DNA from: Nakamurella alba
Lineage (GTDB): Bacteria > Actinomycetota > Actinomycetes > Mycobacteriales > Nakamurellaceae
Direction: 5' to 3'
Assembly: GCF_009707545.1 (NCBI RefSeq)
Contig: NZ_WLYK01000005.1
Coordinates: 248,001-312,000 of the forward strand
Length of the DNA: 64,000 nucleotides
Under the pieces are notes generated by a model. It had not been told where the DNA came from. It was given only the letters and a program-made list of their open reading frames with translations, and did not search any database. Each line of letters opens with the position of its first letter. The stretch's first letter is position 1. The position numbers were made by a program, and so were the translations under genes. Positions 1 through 9,059 of this stretch are shown here, in pieces.

Positions 1-1
1 C

Positions 2-985
2 TCGGACCTCGCGCTGGAGCTGGCCCGTGAGCTCGGCGCCGGCGGCCACCCTGTCCCGACCCCCGGTGGGGGCGCCACCCGGATGAGGTGGGAGATCCTG
101 GCCTCGGTGTCCGCGGCGGACCTGACAGCGGGCCGGGTGGTGGAGGCGCACCTCGATGCGCTGGCGATCCTCGACGAGGCCAAGGTCTGTGCTGACGGTG
201 CCGACAGCAGTCCGCTGTCCCGTGTCGGCGCCGGCCCGGGCAGCACCTGGGGCGTGTTCGCCGCCGAGGGCGGCACCGACCCGCTCCGGGTGAGCGGGAC
301 GGCCGACGGGGACGTGCTGACAGGGACGAAGCCGTGGTGCTCGCTCGCCGACCGGCTCAGCCATGCACTGGTCACCGCGCACGGTCCGGACGGTCGGGGG
401 CTGTACGCGGTGCGGTTGCGGTCGTCACGGATCCGGGCCGGCGAGGGGGACTGGGTGTCCCGGGGGCTGGCCGACGTCCCGTCCGGACCGATCGTGCTCG
501 ACCACGCCCCCGCCGTGCCGGTCGGCGGTCCCGGCTGGTACCTGCAACGGCCCGGTTTCGCCTGGGGCGGGATCGGTGTCGCGGCGTGCTGGTTCGGCGG
601 CGCGGTCGCCCTCGGCCGCACGCTGTTCGCCCAGGTCGCCGCGCGTGGCGGCGATCCGATCGCGGACATGCACCTGGGTGCCGTCGACCTGGCGCTGACC
701 CGGAGCCGGCTGACCCTGCTCGACGCCGCGGCGCGGGTGGACAGTGGCGTGCTCACCACAGCGGAGCGCGGGGTGCTGACCGCCCGCGTCCGGGCCGTCG
801 TCGCCGACGCCGCCGAGGAGGTGGTGCACCGGATCGGGCACGCGCTCGGCCCGGCACCGCTCGCCCGCGACGAGGACCACGCCCGCCGGGTCGCGGACCT
901 GACGTTGTACGTCCGCCAGCACCACGCGGAGAAGGACCTCGCCGCGCTCGGCGGCGACCTGCGGGACGGCGGTCTGCCGTGGTGA
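2..985 (+). CDS. acyl-CoA dehydrogenase-like protein (5' end outside window)
   Basis: The open frame runs in from the left edge, so the N-terminus is missing; 327 residues are visible. The visible part has the mid-domain pattern of acyl-CoA dehydrogenases: a segment around TGTKPWCSLADRLSHALVTA resembles the substrate/FAD beta-domain, followed by an all-helical C-terminal region containing RVDSG and a final DLAALGGDL segment. The stop overlaps the next start (GTGA), so it is the first visible gene of an operon with the PIG-L/methyltransferase fusion and a glycosyltransferase. The three-gene combination suggests modification of a lipid or glycan substrate, but the substrate is not visible. The family assignment is moderately sure; dehydrogenase activity is inferred. 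Confidence 0.7.
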   Translation, partial: SDLALELARELGAGGHPVPTPGGGATRMRWEILASVSAADLTAGRVVEAHLDALAILDEAKVCADGADSSPLSRVGAGPGSTWGVFAAEGGTDPLRVSGTADGDVLTGTKPWCSLADRLSHALVTAHGPDGRGLYAVRLRSSRIRAGEGDWVSRGLADVPSGPIVLDHAPAVPVGGPGWYLQRPGFAWGGIGVAACWFGGAVALGRTLFAQVAARGGDPIADMHLGAVDLALTRSRLTLLDAAARVDSGVLTTAERGVLTARVRAVVADAAEEVVHRIGHALGPAPLARDEDHARRVADLTLYVRQHHAEKDLAALGGDLRDGGLPW

Positions 986-2364
986 CGCCCGTCCGTCCGG
1001 CCCCGGTGTTCGACCACCACGACCCCGGGACGTCCGAGAGCACCTGGTCGACGGTGCTACCGGCCGCCGCCACCCCCCTCGATCCCTCCGGGTTCCGTCG
1101 GGTGGTCGTGCTGGCCGCGCATCCCGACGACGAGTCGCTGGGCGCCGCGGGCCTGATGGCGCGGGCCACCGACGCCGGGCTGCCAGTGGTGGTCGTCGTC
1201 GCCACGGCCGGCGAGCGGTCGCACCCGGACTCGCCGACCCACACCCCGGAGGACCTGACCCTGCTCCGCCGTCGGGAGGTGTTCGAGGCGGTCGGCCGGG
1301 TGGCCCCGACCGCGGCCGTGCAGCTGCTGTGTCTCCCGGACGGCGGGCTGTCCCGGGAGGCGGATCGCCTCCGGGATGCGGTGGCCGACGTCGTGCGATC
1401 CGGGGACCTGGTCGTCGCCCCGTGGCGGTCGGACGGTCATCCGGACCACGCCGCCGTCGGCGCCGCCGCCGCCGAGGTCGCTGCGCGGTGCGGGGCGGTG
1501 CTGTGGGAGTACCCGATCTGGATGTGGCACTGGTCCGGACCGGACGATCCGGCGTTCCGCGGTACCCGCTGGGGCCGGGTCGATCTCGAACCGGATCAGC
1601 TGCGCCGCAAGCGCAGCGCACTGGCCTGTCACGGATCCCAGGTGCGGCCGTTGTCCACCGCCGAGGGCGACGAGGTGATGCTCCGACCGGGGTTCCTCGC
1701 GCACTTCCGCCGCGACCACGAGGTCTTCGCCGTCCCTGACGAAGGTGCTCCCGACGACGAGACCTCGCTCGACGCACCGTGGTTCGACGACTTCTACCGT
1801 GCGGGCGAGGATCCGTGGGGCTTCCGCACCCGCTGGTACGAGGAGCGCAAGCGTGCCGTCACGATGGCGTCGCTGCCCCGCCGGCGGTTCCGCTCGGCCT
1901 TCGAGCCGGGCTGCGCACTGGGCGTGCTCACCGCCGACCTCGCGGAGCGGTGCGACGCGGTGCTCGCCACCGACATCTCGGAGACCCCGCTGGTCGCCGC
2001 CCGGGAGCGACTCGGGCACTCCCGGACCGTCCGGTTGGAGCAGCTCCGGGTCCCGCAGGAGTGGCCCGACGGCCGGTTCGATCTGATCGTGCTGTCCGAG
2101 ATCGGTTACTATTGTTCCCGTTCCGACCTGGCCTCGCTGGCCGGGTCCGCCGCACGATCGCTGACCCAGGACGGTGTGCTGGTCGCCTGCCACTGGCGGC
2201 ACCCGGTGGCGGAGTACCCACTCGGCGGGGACGAGGTGCACCGCATCCTGCGCGCCGAGACAGGGTTGAGGGTGCTGGTCGAGCACGTCGAGGAGGACTT
2301 CCGGTTGGAGGTGCTCGTCGGTAGGAACGTGCGATCGGTGGCGGCCGAGGAGGGCCTTTCGTGA
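982..2364 (+). CDS. PIG-L deacetylase fused to class I SAM methyltransferase
   Basis: Two domains in 460 residues. Residues about 40-230 are a PIG-L/LmbE N-acetylsugar deacetylase with the zinc motif AHPDDE (46-51) and a second metal motif DGHPDHAAVG near residue 152. Residues about 265-450 are a NodS-like class I methyltransferase: DFYRAGEDPWGF, then EPGCALG near 307 (SAM-binding glycine loop) and a LIVLSEIGYY motif. The GTG at 982 overlaps the upstream stop; the open frame extends further left only as a shadow of the dehydrogenase gene. It overlaps the downstream glycosyltransferase start by four bases. The likely role is de-N-acetylation plus methylation of a sugar or glycolipid; the substrate is unknown. 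Confidence 0.88.
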   Translation: MTPVRPAPVFDHHDPGTSESTWSTVLPAAATPLDPSGFRRVVVLAAHPDDESLGAAGLMARATDAGLPVVVVVATAGERSHPDSPTHTPEDLTLLRRREVFEAVGRVAPTAAVQLLCLPDGGLSREADRLRDAVADVVRSGDLVVAPWRSDGHPDHAAVGAAAAEVAARCGAVLWEYPIWMWHWSGPDDPAFRGTRWGRVDLEPDQLRRKRSALACHGSQVRPLSTAEGDEVMLRPGFLAHFRRDHEVFAVPDEGAPDDETSLDAPWFDDFYRAGEDPWGFRTRWYEERKRAVTMASLPRRRFRSAFEPGCALGVLTADLAERCDAVLATDISETPLVAARERLGHSRTVRLEQLRVPQEWPDGRFDLIVLSEIGYYCSRSDLASLAGSAARSLTQDGVLVACHWRHPVAEYPLGGDEVHRILRAETGLRVLVEHVEEDFRLEVLVGRNVRSVAAEEGLS

Positions 2365-3101
2365 CCGACCTGCTGGCCGCCCCGGTGCCGGCAGATCCGC
2401 CGGATGTGTTGTCCTGCAGCACGATCGCCGTGCTCATCCCGGCCAACAACGAGGAGCAGCTGATCGACCGCTGCCTCCTGTCGGTACGCACGGCCCGCCG
2501 GCGACTGGCCGCGGTCGTACCGGCGGTCGGCGTCCGGGTCGTCGTCGCGCTGGACTCGTGCACCGACGGCACCGAGGACCGGGTGGCCGGGCACCCCGAG
2601 GTCGAGCCGGTGACGTGCGACGCCGGGCGGGTGGGCGGCGCCCGGATGGCCGCCGCCGACCGGGCCCTCCGGATGGCCGGTGACCCGCGGAGCCTGTGGC
2701 TGGCCTGCACGGACGCCGACAGCTGCGTGCATCCGGACTGGCTGGTCGAGCAGCACCTGGCGGCGACCGGCGGGGTCGACCTGCTGCTCGGCACCGTCCG
2801 GCCGATCCTCGGCGGGGCCCGCCTGCAGCAGTGGACCGACCGGCACACGCTGACCGACGGACATCCGCACGTACACGGCGCCAATCTGGGAATCGCCGCG
2901 GAGATGTACCTGCAGGCAGGAGGTTTCGCCGATCTCGCCGCGCACGAGGACATCGACCTGGTGCGACGGGTGCGGGCGGCGGGCGGCCGGGTCCGCGCGA
3001 CGGGCGCCGCGCCGGTGCTCACCAGCGCCCGGGAGACCGGCCGGACACCGGCGGGTTTCGCCGGCTACCTGGCGGCGTTGCCGCCGGTCGCCGCGGGGTA
3101 G
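2361..3101 (+). CDS. family 2 glycosyltransferase
   Basis: A 246-residue GT-A fold glycosyltransferase. IPANNEEQLIDRCL near the N-terminus is the typical nucleotide-sugar entry motif, CTDADSCVHPDWL carries the DxD-type metal site, and HEDIDLVRRVRAAGG is the ED motif of the acceptor region. No membrane segments are visible, so it should act at the cytoplasmic face. The GTG start overlaps the stop of the deacetylase/methyltransferase, implying translational coupling. Its 3' end overlaps the convergent SDR gene by 37 bases. It presumably transfers a sugar onto the molecule processed by the two upstream enzymes. Confidence 0.87.
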   Translation: MTDLLAAPVPADPPDVLSCSTIAVLIPANNEEQLIDRCLLSVRTARRRLAAVVPAVGVRVVVALDSCTDGTEDRVAGHPEVEPVTCDAGRVGGARMAAADRALRMAGDPRSLWLACTDADSCVHPDWLVEQHLAATGGVDLLLGTVRPILGGARLQQWTDRHTLTDGHPHVHGANLGIAAEMYLQAGGFADLAAHEDIDLVRRVRAAGGRVRATGAAPVLTSARETGRTPAGFAGYLAALPPVAAG

Positions 3102-3955
3102 TGCGCCCGTAACTGCCGGGCGGTCATCCGGTCGAGCAGCCGGTCCGGAACGACCCGGGACAGCCGGGTGAAGATCGCCGCGTCCCGGCCGATCGTGTAG
3201 CGGGTGCGTGGGCAACGCGCGGTCGCCGCCTTCGCGATGACCTCGGCCGCCTTCTCCGCCGGCCGGCCGGCCTCGGTGAACGCCTCCGCGTGCCGCATCA
3301 CCGCGACCATCAGGTCGCCGTAGCGCCGCCGGTGCTCCTCGGTCATCGCGTCCCGGATCGCCGCGGCGTTGGCCACGCCGCGGTTGCTCATCTCGGTCTT
3401 CACGCCGCCCGGCTCGACCACCACCACCTGCACTCCACGCGGGCCGAGCTCCCGGCGGAGCGCGTCGCTGACCGCCTCCATCGCGAACTTGGAACCGGCG
3501 TAGGCGCCGTACGCGGCGAGGGATACCCGGCCGCCGACGGAGCTGATGTTCACCACCCGCCCCCGACTCTCGTGCAGTGCCGGCAGCAGCGCCTGGGTCA
3601 TCGCGATGTGGCCGAACAGGTTCACCTCGAACACCCGGCGCCAGTCGTCCAACGGCAGTGCCTCCACCGGCGCGTTCACCGCGAGACCGGCGTTGTTGAT
3701 CAGCGCCCGCAGCGGACGGCGCTGCGGGTCGGTGGCCACCCGCTGCGCGATGGCGGCCACCTGGTCCGGGTCGGTGATGTCGAGCAGCACCGGCTCCAGG
3801 CCGGGGCCGGCGAGCCGCTCGCCGTCGCTCTCCCGCCGGACCCCGGCGAGCACGTGGTAGCCCCGCCGGGCGAGCTCGCGGGCGGTGGCCGCGCCCATGC
3901 CGGTGGAGGCGCCGCTGATGACGATCAGCTCGGCGATTTGATGTGACACTGTCAT
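3065..3955 (-). CDS. short-chain dehydrogenase/reductase (SDR)
   Basis: A 296-residue classical SDR. The cofactor-binding glycine motif reads SGASTGMGAA, followed by the NNAG motif, the catalytic serine in VVNISSVGG and the catalytic YxxxK in YAGSKFAME. The ATG at 3955 abuts a TetR-family gene on the other strand, and an 11-bp perfect palindrome (3944-3954) covers the start. The minus strand has TTGACA about 16 bases before TACCTT, a plausible promoter overlapping the second palindrome copy. The SDR is therefore probably the target of the divergent TetR repressor. Substrate unknown. Confidence 0.88.
   Translation of the reverse strand: MTVSHQIAELIVISGASTGMGAATARELARRGYHVLAGVRRESDGERLAGPGLEPVLLDITDPDQVAAIAQRVATDPQRRPLRALINNAGLAVNAPVEALPLDDWRRVFEVNLFGHIAMTQALLPALHESRGRVVNISSVGGRVSLAAYGAYAGSKFAMEAVSDALRRELGPRGVQVVVVEPGGVKTEMSNRGVANAAAIRDAMTEEHRRRYGDLMVAVMRHAEAFTEAGRPAEKAAEVIAKAATARCPRTRYTIGRDAAIFTRLSRVVPDRLLDRMTARQLRAHYPAATGGNAAR
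3944..3954. promoter_or_regulatory. TetR-type operator, copy 1
   Basis: TGACA-C-TGTCA, a perfect 11-bp palindrome over the SDR start codon. The same half-sites recur 34 bp away at 3978-3988. Two identical operators between divergent tetR and target genes are the classical autoregulatory layout. Binding itself is inferred. Confidence 0.75.
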
Positions 3956-3977
3956 ATGAACAAGGTAGCGCTTCGTG

Positions 3978-3988
3978 TGACAGTGTCA
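3978..3988. promoter_or_regulatory. TetR-type operator, copy 2
   Basis: TGACA-G-TGTCA, the same half-sites as copy 1 with only the central base changed. It overlaps the TTGACA-like -35 of the SDR on the minus strand and lies just upstream of the TAGGAT -10 of the tetR gene on the plus strand, so one bound repressor could block both promoters. Confidence 0.75.
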
Positions 3989-4021
3989 AGTGAAGGGAGC
4001 CCGGCCCCTAGGATCGAGACC

Positions 4022-4606
4022 GTGATCAGCAGAGCGGACTCGGCCGCGGCGACCCGCGATGCGCTGCTCGAGGCGGCCGGTGCGCTGCTCGACGAGGGCG
4101 GGCCCGACGCCGTCACCCTGCGCGCGGTCGGCGCCCGGGCCGGGGTCAGCCGCGGCGCGCCGTACGGTCACTTCCGCGACAAGGAGGACCTGCTCACCGC
4201 GGTCGCCGTCGAGGCCTGGACCGTGGTGGCCGTGTCGCTGGAGAACCTGCGTGGATCAGCGGATCTCAGCCCCCGCGAGCGGCTGCGGCAGGCCTTGCTG
4301 GCCATGGTCGACCTGGGCCGGCACCGCCCGCACCTGTACGCGCGGATGTTCGTCATCCCGGCCGGCGACCCGGAGGCCGTGGTGCGGGCGGCCGGTCGTT
4401 CCCAGGACGCGTTCCTGGAGATCGTCGGTGACGTGCTGGGATCGGACATGGTCGGACCCGCGGACAGCCGCCGCTACGGCGCGCTGCTGCTCACCGGCGT
4501 GCACGGGATCACCGGCATGGAGATCAGCGGGCACCTGGGCACCCCGAAGTGGGGCGTCTCCGGCGAAGACCTCGTCGACCTGCTGGTCGACACGATCGAC
4601 CGCTGA
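4022..4606 (+). CDS. TetR-family transcriptional repressor
   Basis: A 194-residue regulator with an N-terminal helix-turn-helix: AGVSRGAPYGHFRDKEDLL is the TetR recognition-helix signature. The C-terminal half is a ligand/dimer domain with no recognised ligand. I prefer the GTG at 4022 over the ATG at 3956 because TAGGAT (4009-4014) lies 7 bases before it, the leaderless layout common in actinobacteria, and the resulting length is typical of the family. With the 3956 start the operators would lie inside the gene. It is divergent from the SDR and probably represses both genes through the twin palindromes. Confidence 0.86.
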   Translation: MISRADSAAATRDALLEAAGALLDEGGPDAVTLRAVGARAGVSRGAPYGHFRDKEDLLTAVAVEAWTVVAVSLENLRGSADLSPRERLRQALLAMVDLGRHRPHLYARMFVIPAGDPEAVVRAAGRSQDAFLEIVGDVLGSDMVGPADSRRYGALLLTGVHGITGMEISGHLGTPKWGVSGEDLVDLLVDTIDR

Positions 4607-4634
4607 CACCCCTGCGCGCAGGCGATGGTTCAGG

Positions 4635-6101
4635 TCAGCGGGTGAAGCCCGCAGCGCGGACGGCGTCGGCGATGCCCTGCTGGCCGGTGAGGGTCGGGTG
4701 GAAGGAGGCGGGATCGACGGCCACGTCGATGTTGTCGGTGCCCTTGATGGTGAGACTGCCGATGGTGCCGTTGATCCAGGGATCGCCGGAGCACAGCCCG
4801 TGCCCGGCGAAGGCGGCGGCGGTGTCGACGACATGGACCCAGCTCCCGGCTTTCTCGGCCGCTGTCCGCTGCAGCGCGTTGAGTTCGTCGGCCTTGCCGT
4901 CCAGCCAGCGGGCATCGTCCGGGGTGATCTTGGTGGCCACGGCGATACTGCGACCGGAGTAGGTGACGGTGATCCGGCCGAGCCCGCAGTCGCCGCTCCC
5001 GGGCTCGAACAGCCGCGGATAGCCGACCAGGTACACCTGCGCGTCGGGGGCGAGAGTGTGGATCCGGTCGAGGATCTCGTCGAACGAGACGATCGGCCGA
5101 CCACCCGCGCCGTTGGCCGACGGTCCGCCGCCGAGGGCGGCCAGCCGAGCGTCGACGGCACTCGCCAGGTCCTGCTGGTTCCGGCAGCCGCGGCCGGGTC
5201 GGCCGTAGTTCAGGTTGAATTCGGAGATCCAGATGCACGAGGTCAGGACCTGGGTGAACCCGGCGTCGTTGCCGCCGACGGTCAGCATCACCGCACCGGT
5301 GTCCGGCCCGACGGCGGCCGGCACGTCGTCCGGGCAGTCGGCGGAACACAGTTGTGCGGGCGCGTTCCCGGCCCCCAGCAGATCACCGGTGACGGCACCG
5401 GAGCAGGCCCGGAAGGCGAGACCCGAGGGCACCAGCAGCGGTCCGTAGGCGTGCGCGGAGCGGTGGCAGCGACCGCCCTCCCCGTCGGTCCCGGCCTCGT
5501 AGTCGCCGGCCCCCTCGCCGGCCGAGTAGGAGTCACCGAGCGCCGCGACGGCCGCACCGCGCACCGACTCCCGCCACTGCACGTCCTGGGCGAACGAGAG
5601 TGCCGTGCCCGCAACGGTGACCGTCATCGCGTCGACGCCGATCGCGGTTCCGGTGTACCGCACCGCCACCACCCCGTCGGCACCGGTCAAACAGGTCGCC
5701 GGGACGCAGTGCACCACCGCGCCCGGGTTGGTGCCGGCGATCCGCAGCGCCACGCGGGCATTCGGCACCGCGCGCCCGTCGTCCGCCCACACCCGGGCGA
5801 TGAGCTCGACCGGATCGTCCAGGTGCGCGATGGCGGTGCCACCGGTGACGGTCAGCCTGGTCGGCACCGGTGGTGGCTCGGGGGTGGTCGTCGGTACCGA
5901 GGTCGACACCGGGGTCGATCCGTCGGACCCACCGCCGCCGGCCACCGTCGGCCGGCCGGTGATGCCGGTCGTCGGCAGCAGGAGAGCGAGCAGCAGCACC
6001 GCGACGACCACCAGCGCCAGTGCGGCCAGCACCGATCGCCGCCGTCGCCGCGATCCGACCCCTTTCGATCCCCCCACCGAACGTCCCCCCGGCAACCGCA
6101 C
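4635..6101 (-). CDS. membrane-anchored SGNH hydrolase with Ig-like domain
   Basis: 488 residues. An Arg-rich N-terminus leads into a transmembrane segment (about 23-43), a Ser/Thr/Pro linker (about 58-80), an Ig-like (Big-1-style) domain (about 82-172) and a GDSL/SGNH hydrolase domain (185-488). Catalytic features are GDSYSAGEG (Ser191), the GGNDAGF block and a C-terminal DxxxFHP motif (DPASFHPT). The enzyme should act outside the membrane as a lipase/esterase. The GTG at 6101 is chosen because it lies right after the stop of the spermidine synthase-like gene (6104); an earlier start would run through that gene. The two are likely co-transcribed. Confidence 0.85.
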   Translation of the reverse strand: MRLPGGRSVGGSKGVGSRRRRRSVLAALALVVVAVLLLALLLPTTGITGRPTVAGGGGSDGSTPVSTSVPTTTPEPPPVPTRLTVTGGTAIAHLDDPVELIARVWADDGRAVPNARVALRIAGTNPGAVVHCVPATCLTGADGVVAVRYTGTAIGVDAMTVTVAGTALSFAQDVQWRESVRGAAVAALGDSYSAGEGAGDYEAGTDGEGGRCHRSAHAYGPLLVPSGLAFRACSGAVTGDLLGAGNAPAQLCSADCPDDVPAAVGPDTGAVMLTVGGNDAGFTQVLTSCIWISEFNLNYGRPGRGCRNQQDLASAVDARLAALGGGPSANGAGGRPIVSFDEILDRIHTLAPDAQVYLVGYPRLFEPGSGDCGLGRITVTYSGRSIAVATKITPDDARWLDGKADELNALQRTAAEKAGSWVHVVDTAAAFAGHGLCSGDPWINGTIGSLTIKGTDNIDVAVDPASFHPTLTGQQGIADAVRAAGFTR

Positions 6102-6103
6102 CG

Positions 6104-7600
6104 TCAGCGGCCCTGCGCGATGAGCTGGTCGACCGGGGCGTAGTCGTCGGTGAGTGGACCGGCGCCGTCGATGAAGGTCTCGAGATCCGTTCCGGTGGTG
6201 AGCACGTCGGTGTCGTCCCGGTCCCGGTTGGCGGCCAGGATGCCCTCGGCGTCGATGGGTGCGTGGGAGGCGACGAGCACCATGTTGCCGCCGGACTCGC
6301 CCTGGGCGCGGCCCGGCGGGGCGAGCAGCGCGACGTGCTCGAAGACCTGCTGCAGCGTCGCCGCTTCCGCCCGGGCGAAGCCGAACGGCGGGTAGTCGAT
6401 GACGTTGAGGACGAAGACGCCGTCCGGCCGCAGCACCCGGTCGATCTCCCGCGTCCACTCGACGGTGCTCAGGTGCCAGGGCACCGACAGCCCGCCGAAC
6501 GCGTCGCCCAGCACGATGTCGGCGGTGTCGTCACCGATGCCGCGGATGCCGATCCGGGCGTCGCCGGTGGTCACGGTCAGGTCGTCGGAGAGGGTGAGAC
6601 CCAGTTGCCGCTCGGCGATCTCGACCAGCGCCGGGTCGAGTTCGAGGACCCGGGAGGTGGAGCCGGGGTGGGTGACCTCCAGGTAGCGCGGCACGCTGAA
6701 CCCGCCGCCACCGACATGCACGGCGTCCAGCGGCGCACCGTCCGGCGCGGTCGCGGTGATGACGTCGGCGAACAGCTGGGTGTACGAGAAGTCCAGGCGC
6801 GACGGGTCTTCCGGGTGCACGCAGCTGTGCCGGAGGGTGTCCAGGTAGAGGGTCAGCCCGTCCGGGCAGCCGGCCAGGTTGGGGATGACCCGGGCACAGA
6901 AGTACGCCGACTCCTCCTGGCACGGGTTGAGCGCTCCCCCGATCGCGCTGCTGCCGGCGGCGCCGACCGCGGTCACCCCGATCACCACGGCCGACAACGC
7001 CGCCGGGAACGGCGCTTTCCGGGCCCGGCGCTGCGCCATCTCCACCGCCAGGCCGGACAGCAGCAGGGCCACGGCGACCCCGATCATGATCGGCGTGGTG
7101 GGCCAGGTGGCGACCAGCAGGAAGCCGGTGAGGAAGGTGCCGACGATGGCGCCGGCGGTGCCCAGCGCCGAGATCCGGCCCACCGTCGACCCGGTGGTCG
7201 CCAGATCCGCCAGCTGCAGCTTGACGACGGTGGGCGGCACGGCGGACAGCACCGCGGCCGGCAGGAAGAACGCCAGCCCGACCAGGATCAGCACGGCGAC
7301 CGGGCCGGTGCCGAGCGGCAGCTGACCGACCAGCCGGACGATCGGCACGATCAGCAGCGAGAGCGCACCGCCGACCAGCAGCACCGGACCGAGTACCCGG
7401 CTCGGGTCCACCCGGTCCGCCATCCGGCCGCCGAGCCAGGTGCCCGCGGCGATCGCCGCCAGGATCATCCCGATGATGCCGGTGTAGGTGGCCAGGGTGT
7501 CGCCGACGTAGGGCGCCAGCAGCCGGGCCGCCAGGATCTCCATGACCAGCACGGCCGCGGAGGTGAAGAAGACCAGCAGGCCGGCCGTGAAAGGTCGCAT
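6104..7600 (-). CDS. membrane spermidine synthase-like protein (fused MFS-like domain)
   Basis: 498 residues. The N-terminal ~220 residues contain several hydrophobic helices starting MRPFTAGLLVFFTSAAVLVM and including EILAARLLAPYVG and TWLGGRMADR, typical of the transporter-like half of fused spermidine synthases. The C-terminal half is a Rossmann polyamine-synthase-type methyltransferase fold: VHVGGGGFS, a LELDP acidic strand, TGDAR and IVLGDAFGG. Such actinobacterial fusions are often annotated spermidine synthase, but aminopropyl transfer is rarely proven. The SGNH hydrolase starts 3 bases after its stop. The ATG start and length fit the family. Confidence 0.85.
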   Translation of the reverse strand: MRPFTAGLLVFFTSAAVLVMEILAARLLAPYVGDTLATYTGIIGMILAAIAAGTWLGGRMADRVDPSRVLGPVLLVGGALSLLIVPIVRLVGQLPLGTGPVAVLILVGLAFFLPAAVLSAVPPTVVKLQLADLATTGSTVGRISALGTAGAIVGTFLTGFLLVATWPTTPIMIGVAVALLLSGLAVEMAQRRARKAPFPAALSAVVIGVTAVGAAGSSAIGGALNPCQEESAYFCARVIPNLAGCPDGLTLYLDTLRHSCVHPEDPSRLDFSYTQLFADVITATAPDGAPLDAVHVGGGGFSVPRYLEVTHPGSTSRVLELDPALVEIAERQLGLTLSDDLTVTTGDARIGIRGIGDDTADIVLGDAFGGLSVPWHLSTVEWTREIDRVLRPDGVFVLNVIDYPPFGFARAEAATLQQVFEHVALLAPPGRAQGESGGNMVLVASHAPIDAEGILAANRDRDDTDVLTTGTDLETFIDGAGPLTDDYAPVDQLIAQGR

Positions 7601-7634
7601 GACCCCAGTATCCCGGGCGGCCGTCGGGGTCCGG

Positions 7635-8981
7635 TCAGCTACGACGCATGCGTGACACGAACGCGCACAGCGCCAGTCCGACGACCATCAGCAGCAGCGA
7701 CACCGACACCGCCGGACCGACCGGGACGCCGGTGGCCGCGAGCTCCGGTCCGGTCGGCCCGCTGCTCGAGGAGGGCAGCACAGCTGTGGTCGTGCCGGCC
7801 GGAACCGTCGTGGACGAGTGCGGGGGCGCGGCCGACGACGGAGCGGTGGTCGGGTCACTGCCGCCGACCGCGGAGGTGGTGGTCGCCGGCGCGGCGACGA
7901 CGGTGGCGACGAACCGGGTGGGCTCCAGCGCGGAGTCGATGACCATCACGTCAACGGTGGCGGTGCCGGGGGCCACTCCCGCCACCACCACGGGCGAGGT
8001 CGCGTGGCCCGCGTCGTCGACCTGCACGGTGGCATCGCTCGTCCCGTCGGCAAAGGTGGTGAATCCGTCGAGGGAGAACAACACCTGTACGCCGCCGGCG
8101 GCGGGATAGCCGTTGGCATCCAGCACGCTCACCACGAACGGGTCCGCGAACGACTCGCCGACGGTGGCCGACTGCCCGCCGCCACTCACCTGCAGCAGGT
8201 ACGCAGGCGGCGCGTCGACCACGGTGAGCACTCCGGCCGCGAAGGAATCGGCGGCACCGTAGGCCAGGATCTGCACCTGCCCGACCGTCGGGCCGGCGGT
8301 CATCCCCGGACTCGTCACCCGGCCGTCGGCGCCGGTCAGCAGGGTGACCGAGCTCTGTCCGCCGGGGAAGGTGGCGGTGGCGGTGTAGAAGCCGCCGGTC
8401 TGCAGCTCGAAGGTGACCGGCCACCCGACGAGCGGTTCGCCGTACTCGTCGTTGACGATCGCTGTCACCGGCTCGTCGAACGGGAGCCTGGTACCCGCGG
8501 TCTGCGCATCGCCGTCCACGAAGTCCACGAGCGGCAACGGCGCGGCCGAGGTCTGGGTGAAGGTCACCGGTTCCGCCACCCCTGGCGTGGTGGCGGTGAT
8601 GACGAGATCACCGATCGCCCCGGCGGTCAGTACCGAGTCCGGGGCGGACGTGTAGGCATAACCCTCCGCGTCGCTGGTCACCACGACGCTCTGGAACCCG
8701 CCGGTGAAGCCGGCGGTGCCGGTGTACCCGGGCGAGATCGGCTGGATCGCGAAGGTGACCTGGACACCGGCGACACCTTCGTCGTCGGCGTCCAGCACGC
8801 GCGTGATCAGGTTGTCCGGAAAGGCGTGCCCGGTCTGCACCGACTGCGCGTCGCCGCCGTTCTCCACGAGCGCGACCGGTGGACCGGCGGCGACAGCGGT
8901 GCCGGTGACACCGGTGCCCAGCACGATCATTCCGGTCAGCACCAGAGCTGTGGCGCGGAACCGTAGGGGCGAAGGCGTCAC
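7635..8981 (-). CDS. sortase-anchored surface protein with three Ig-like repeats
   Basis: 448 residues. An N-terminal signal peptide (FRATALVLTGMIVLGTG...AVAAG) precedes three Big-1-like domains, each opening with a Gly/Gln motif and Phe-Asp/Pro (GGDAQSVQTGHAFPD, DGDAQTAGTRLPFDE, GGGQSATVGESFADP). A Thr/Ser/Pro wall-spanning linker follows, then LAATG, a hydrophobic helix and a basic tail (SRMRRS), a class E sortase signal. The GTG at 8981 is chosen because GGAG sits 5 bases upstream and the signal peptide then starts cleanly. It is probably a wall-attached stalk or adhesin. No ligand-binding region is recognisable. Confidence 0.85.
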   Translation of the reverse strand: MTPSPLRFRATALVLTGMIVLGTGVTGTAVAAGPPVALVENGGDAQSVQTGHAFPDNLITRVLDADDEGVAGVQVTFAIQPISPGYTGTAGFTGGFQSVVVTSDAEGYAYTSAPDSVLTAGAIGDLVITATTPGVAEPVTFTQTSAAPLPLVDFVDGDAQTAGTRLPFDEPVTAIVNDEYGEPLVGWPVTFELQTGGFYTATATFPGGQSSVTLLTGADGRVTSPGMTAGPTVGQVQILAYGAADSFAAGVLTVVDAPPAYLLQVSGGGQSATVGESFADPFVVSVLDANGYPAAGGVQVLFSLDGFTTFADGTSDATVQVDDAGHATSPVVVAGVAPGTATVDVMVIDSALEPTRFVATVVAAPATTTSAVGGSDPTTAPSSAAPPHSSTTVPAGTTTAVLPSSSSGPTGPELAATGVPVGPAVSVSLLLMVVGLALCAFVSRMRRS

Positions 8982-9059
8982 TCGTACTCCTCGACGGCCG
9001 GGAACTCGGTCACCAGGAGCAGAACGGACACGAAGGGTCGGCCGCAAGGGCCGACCGGG

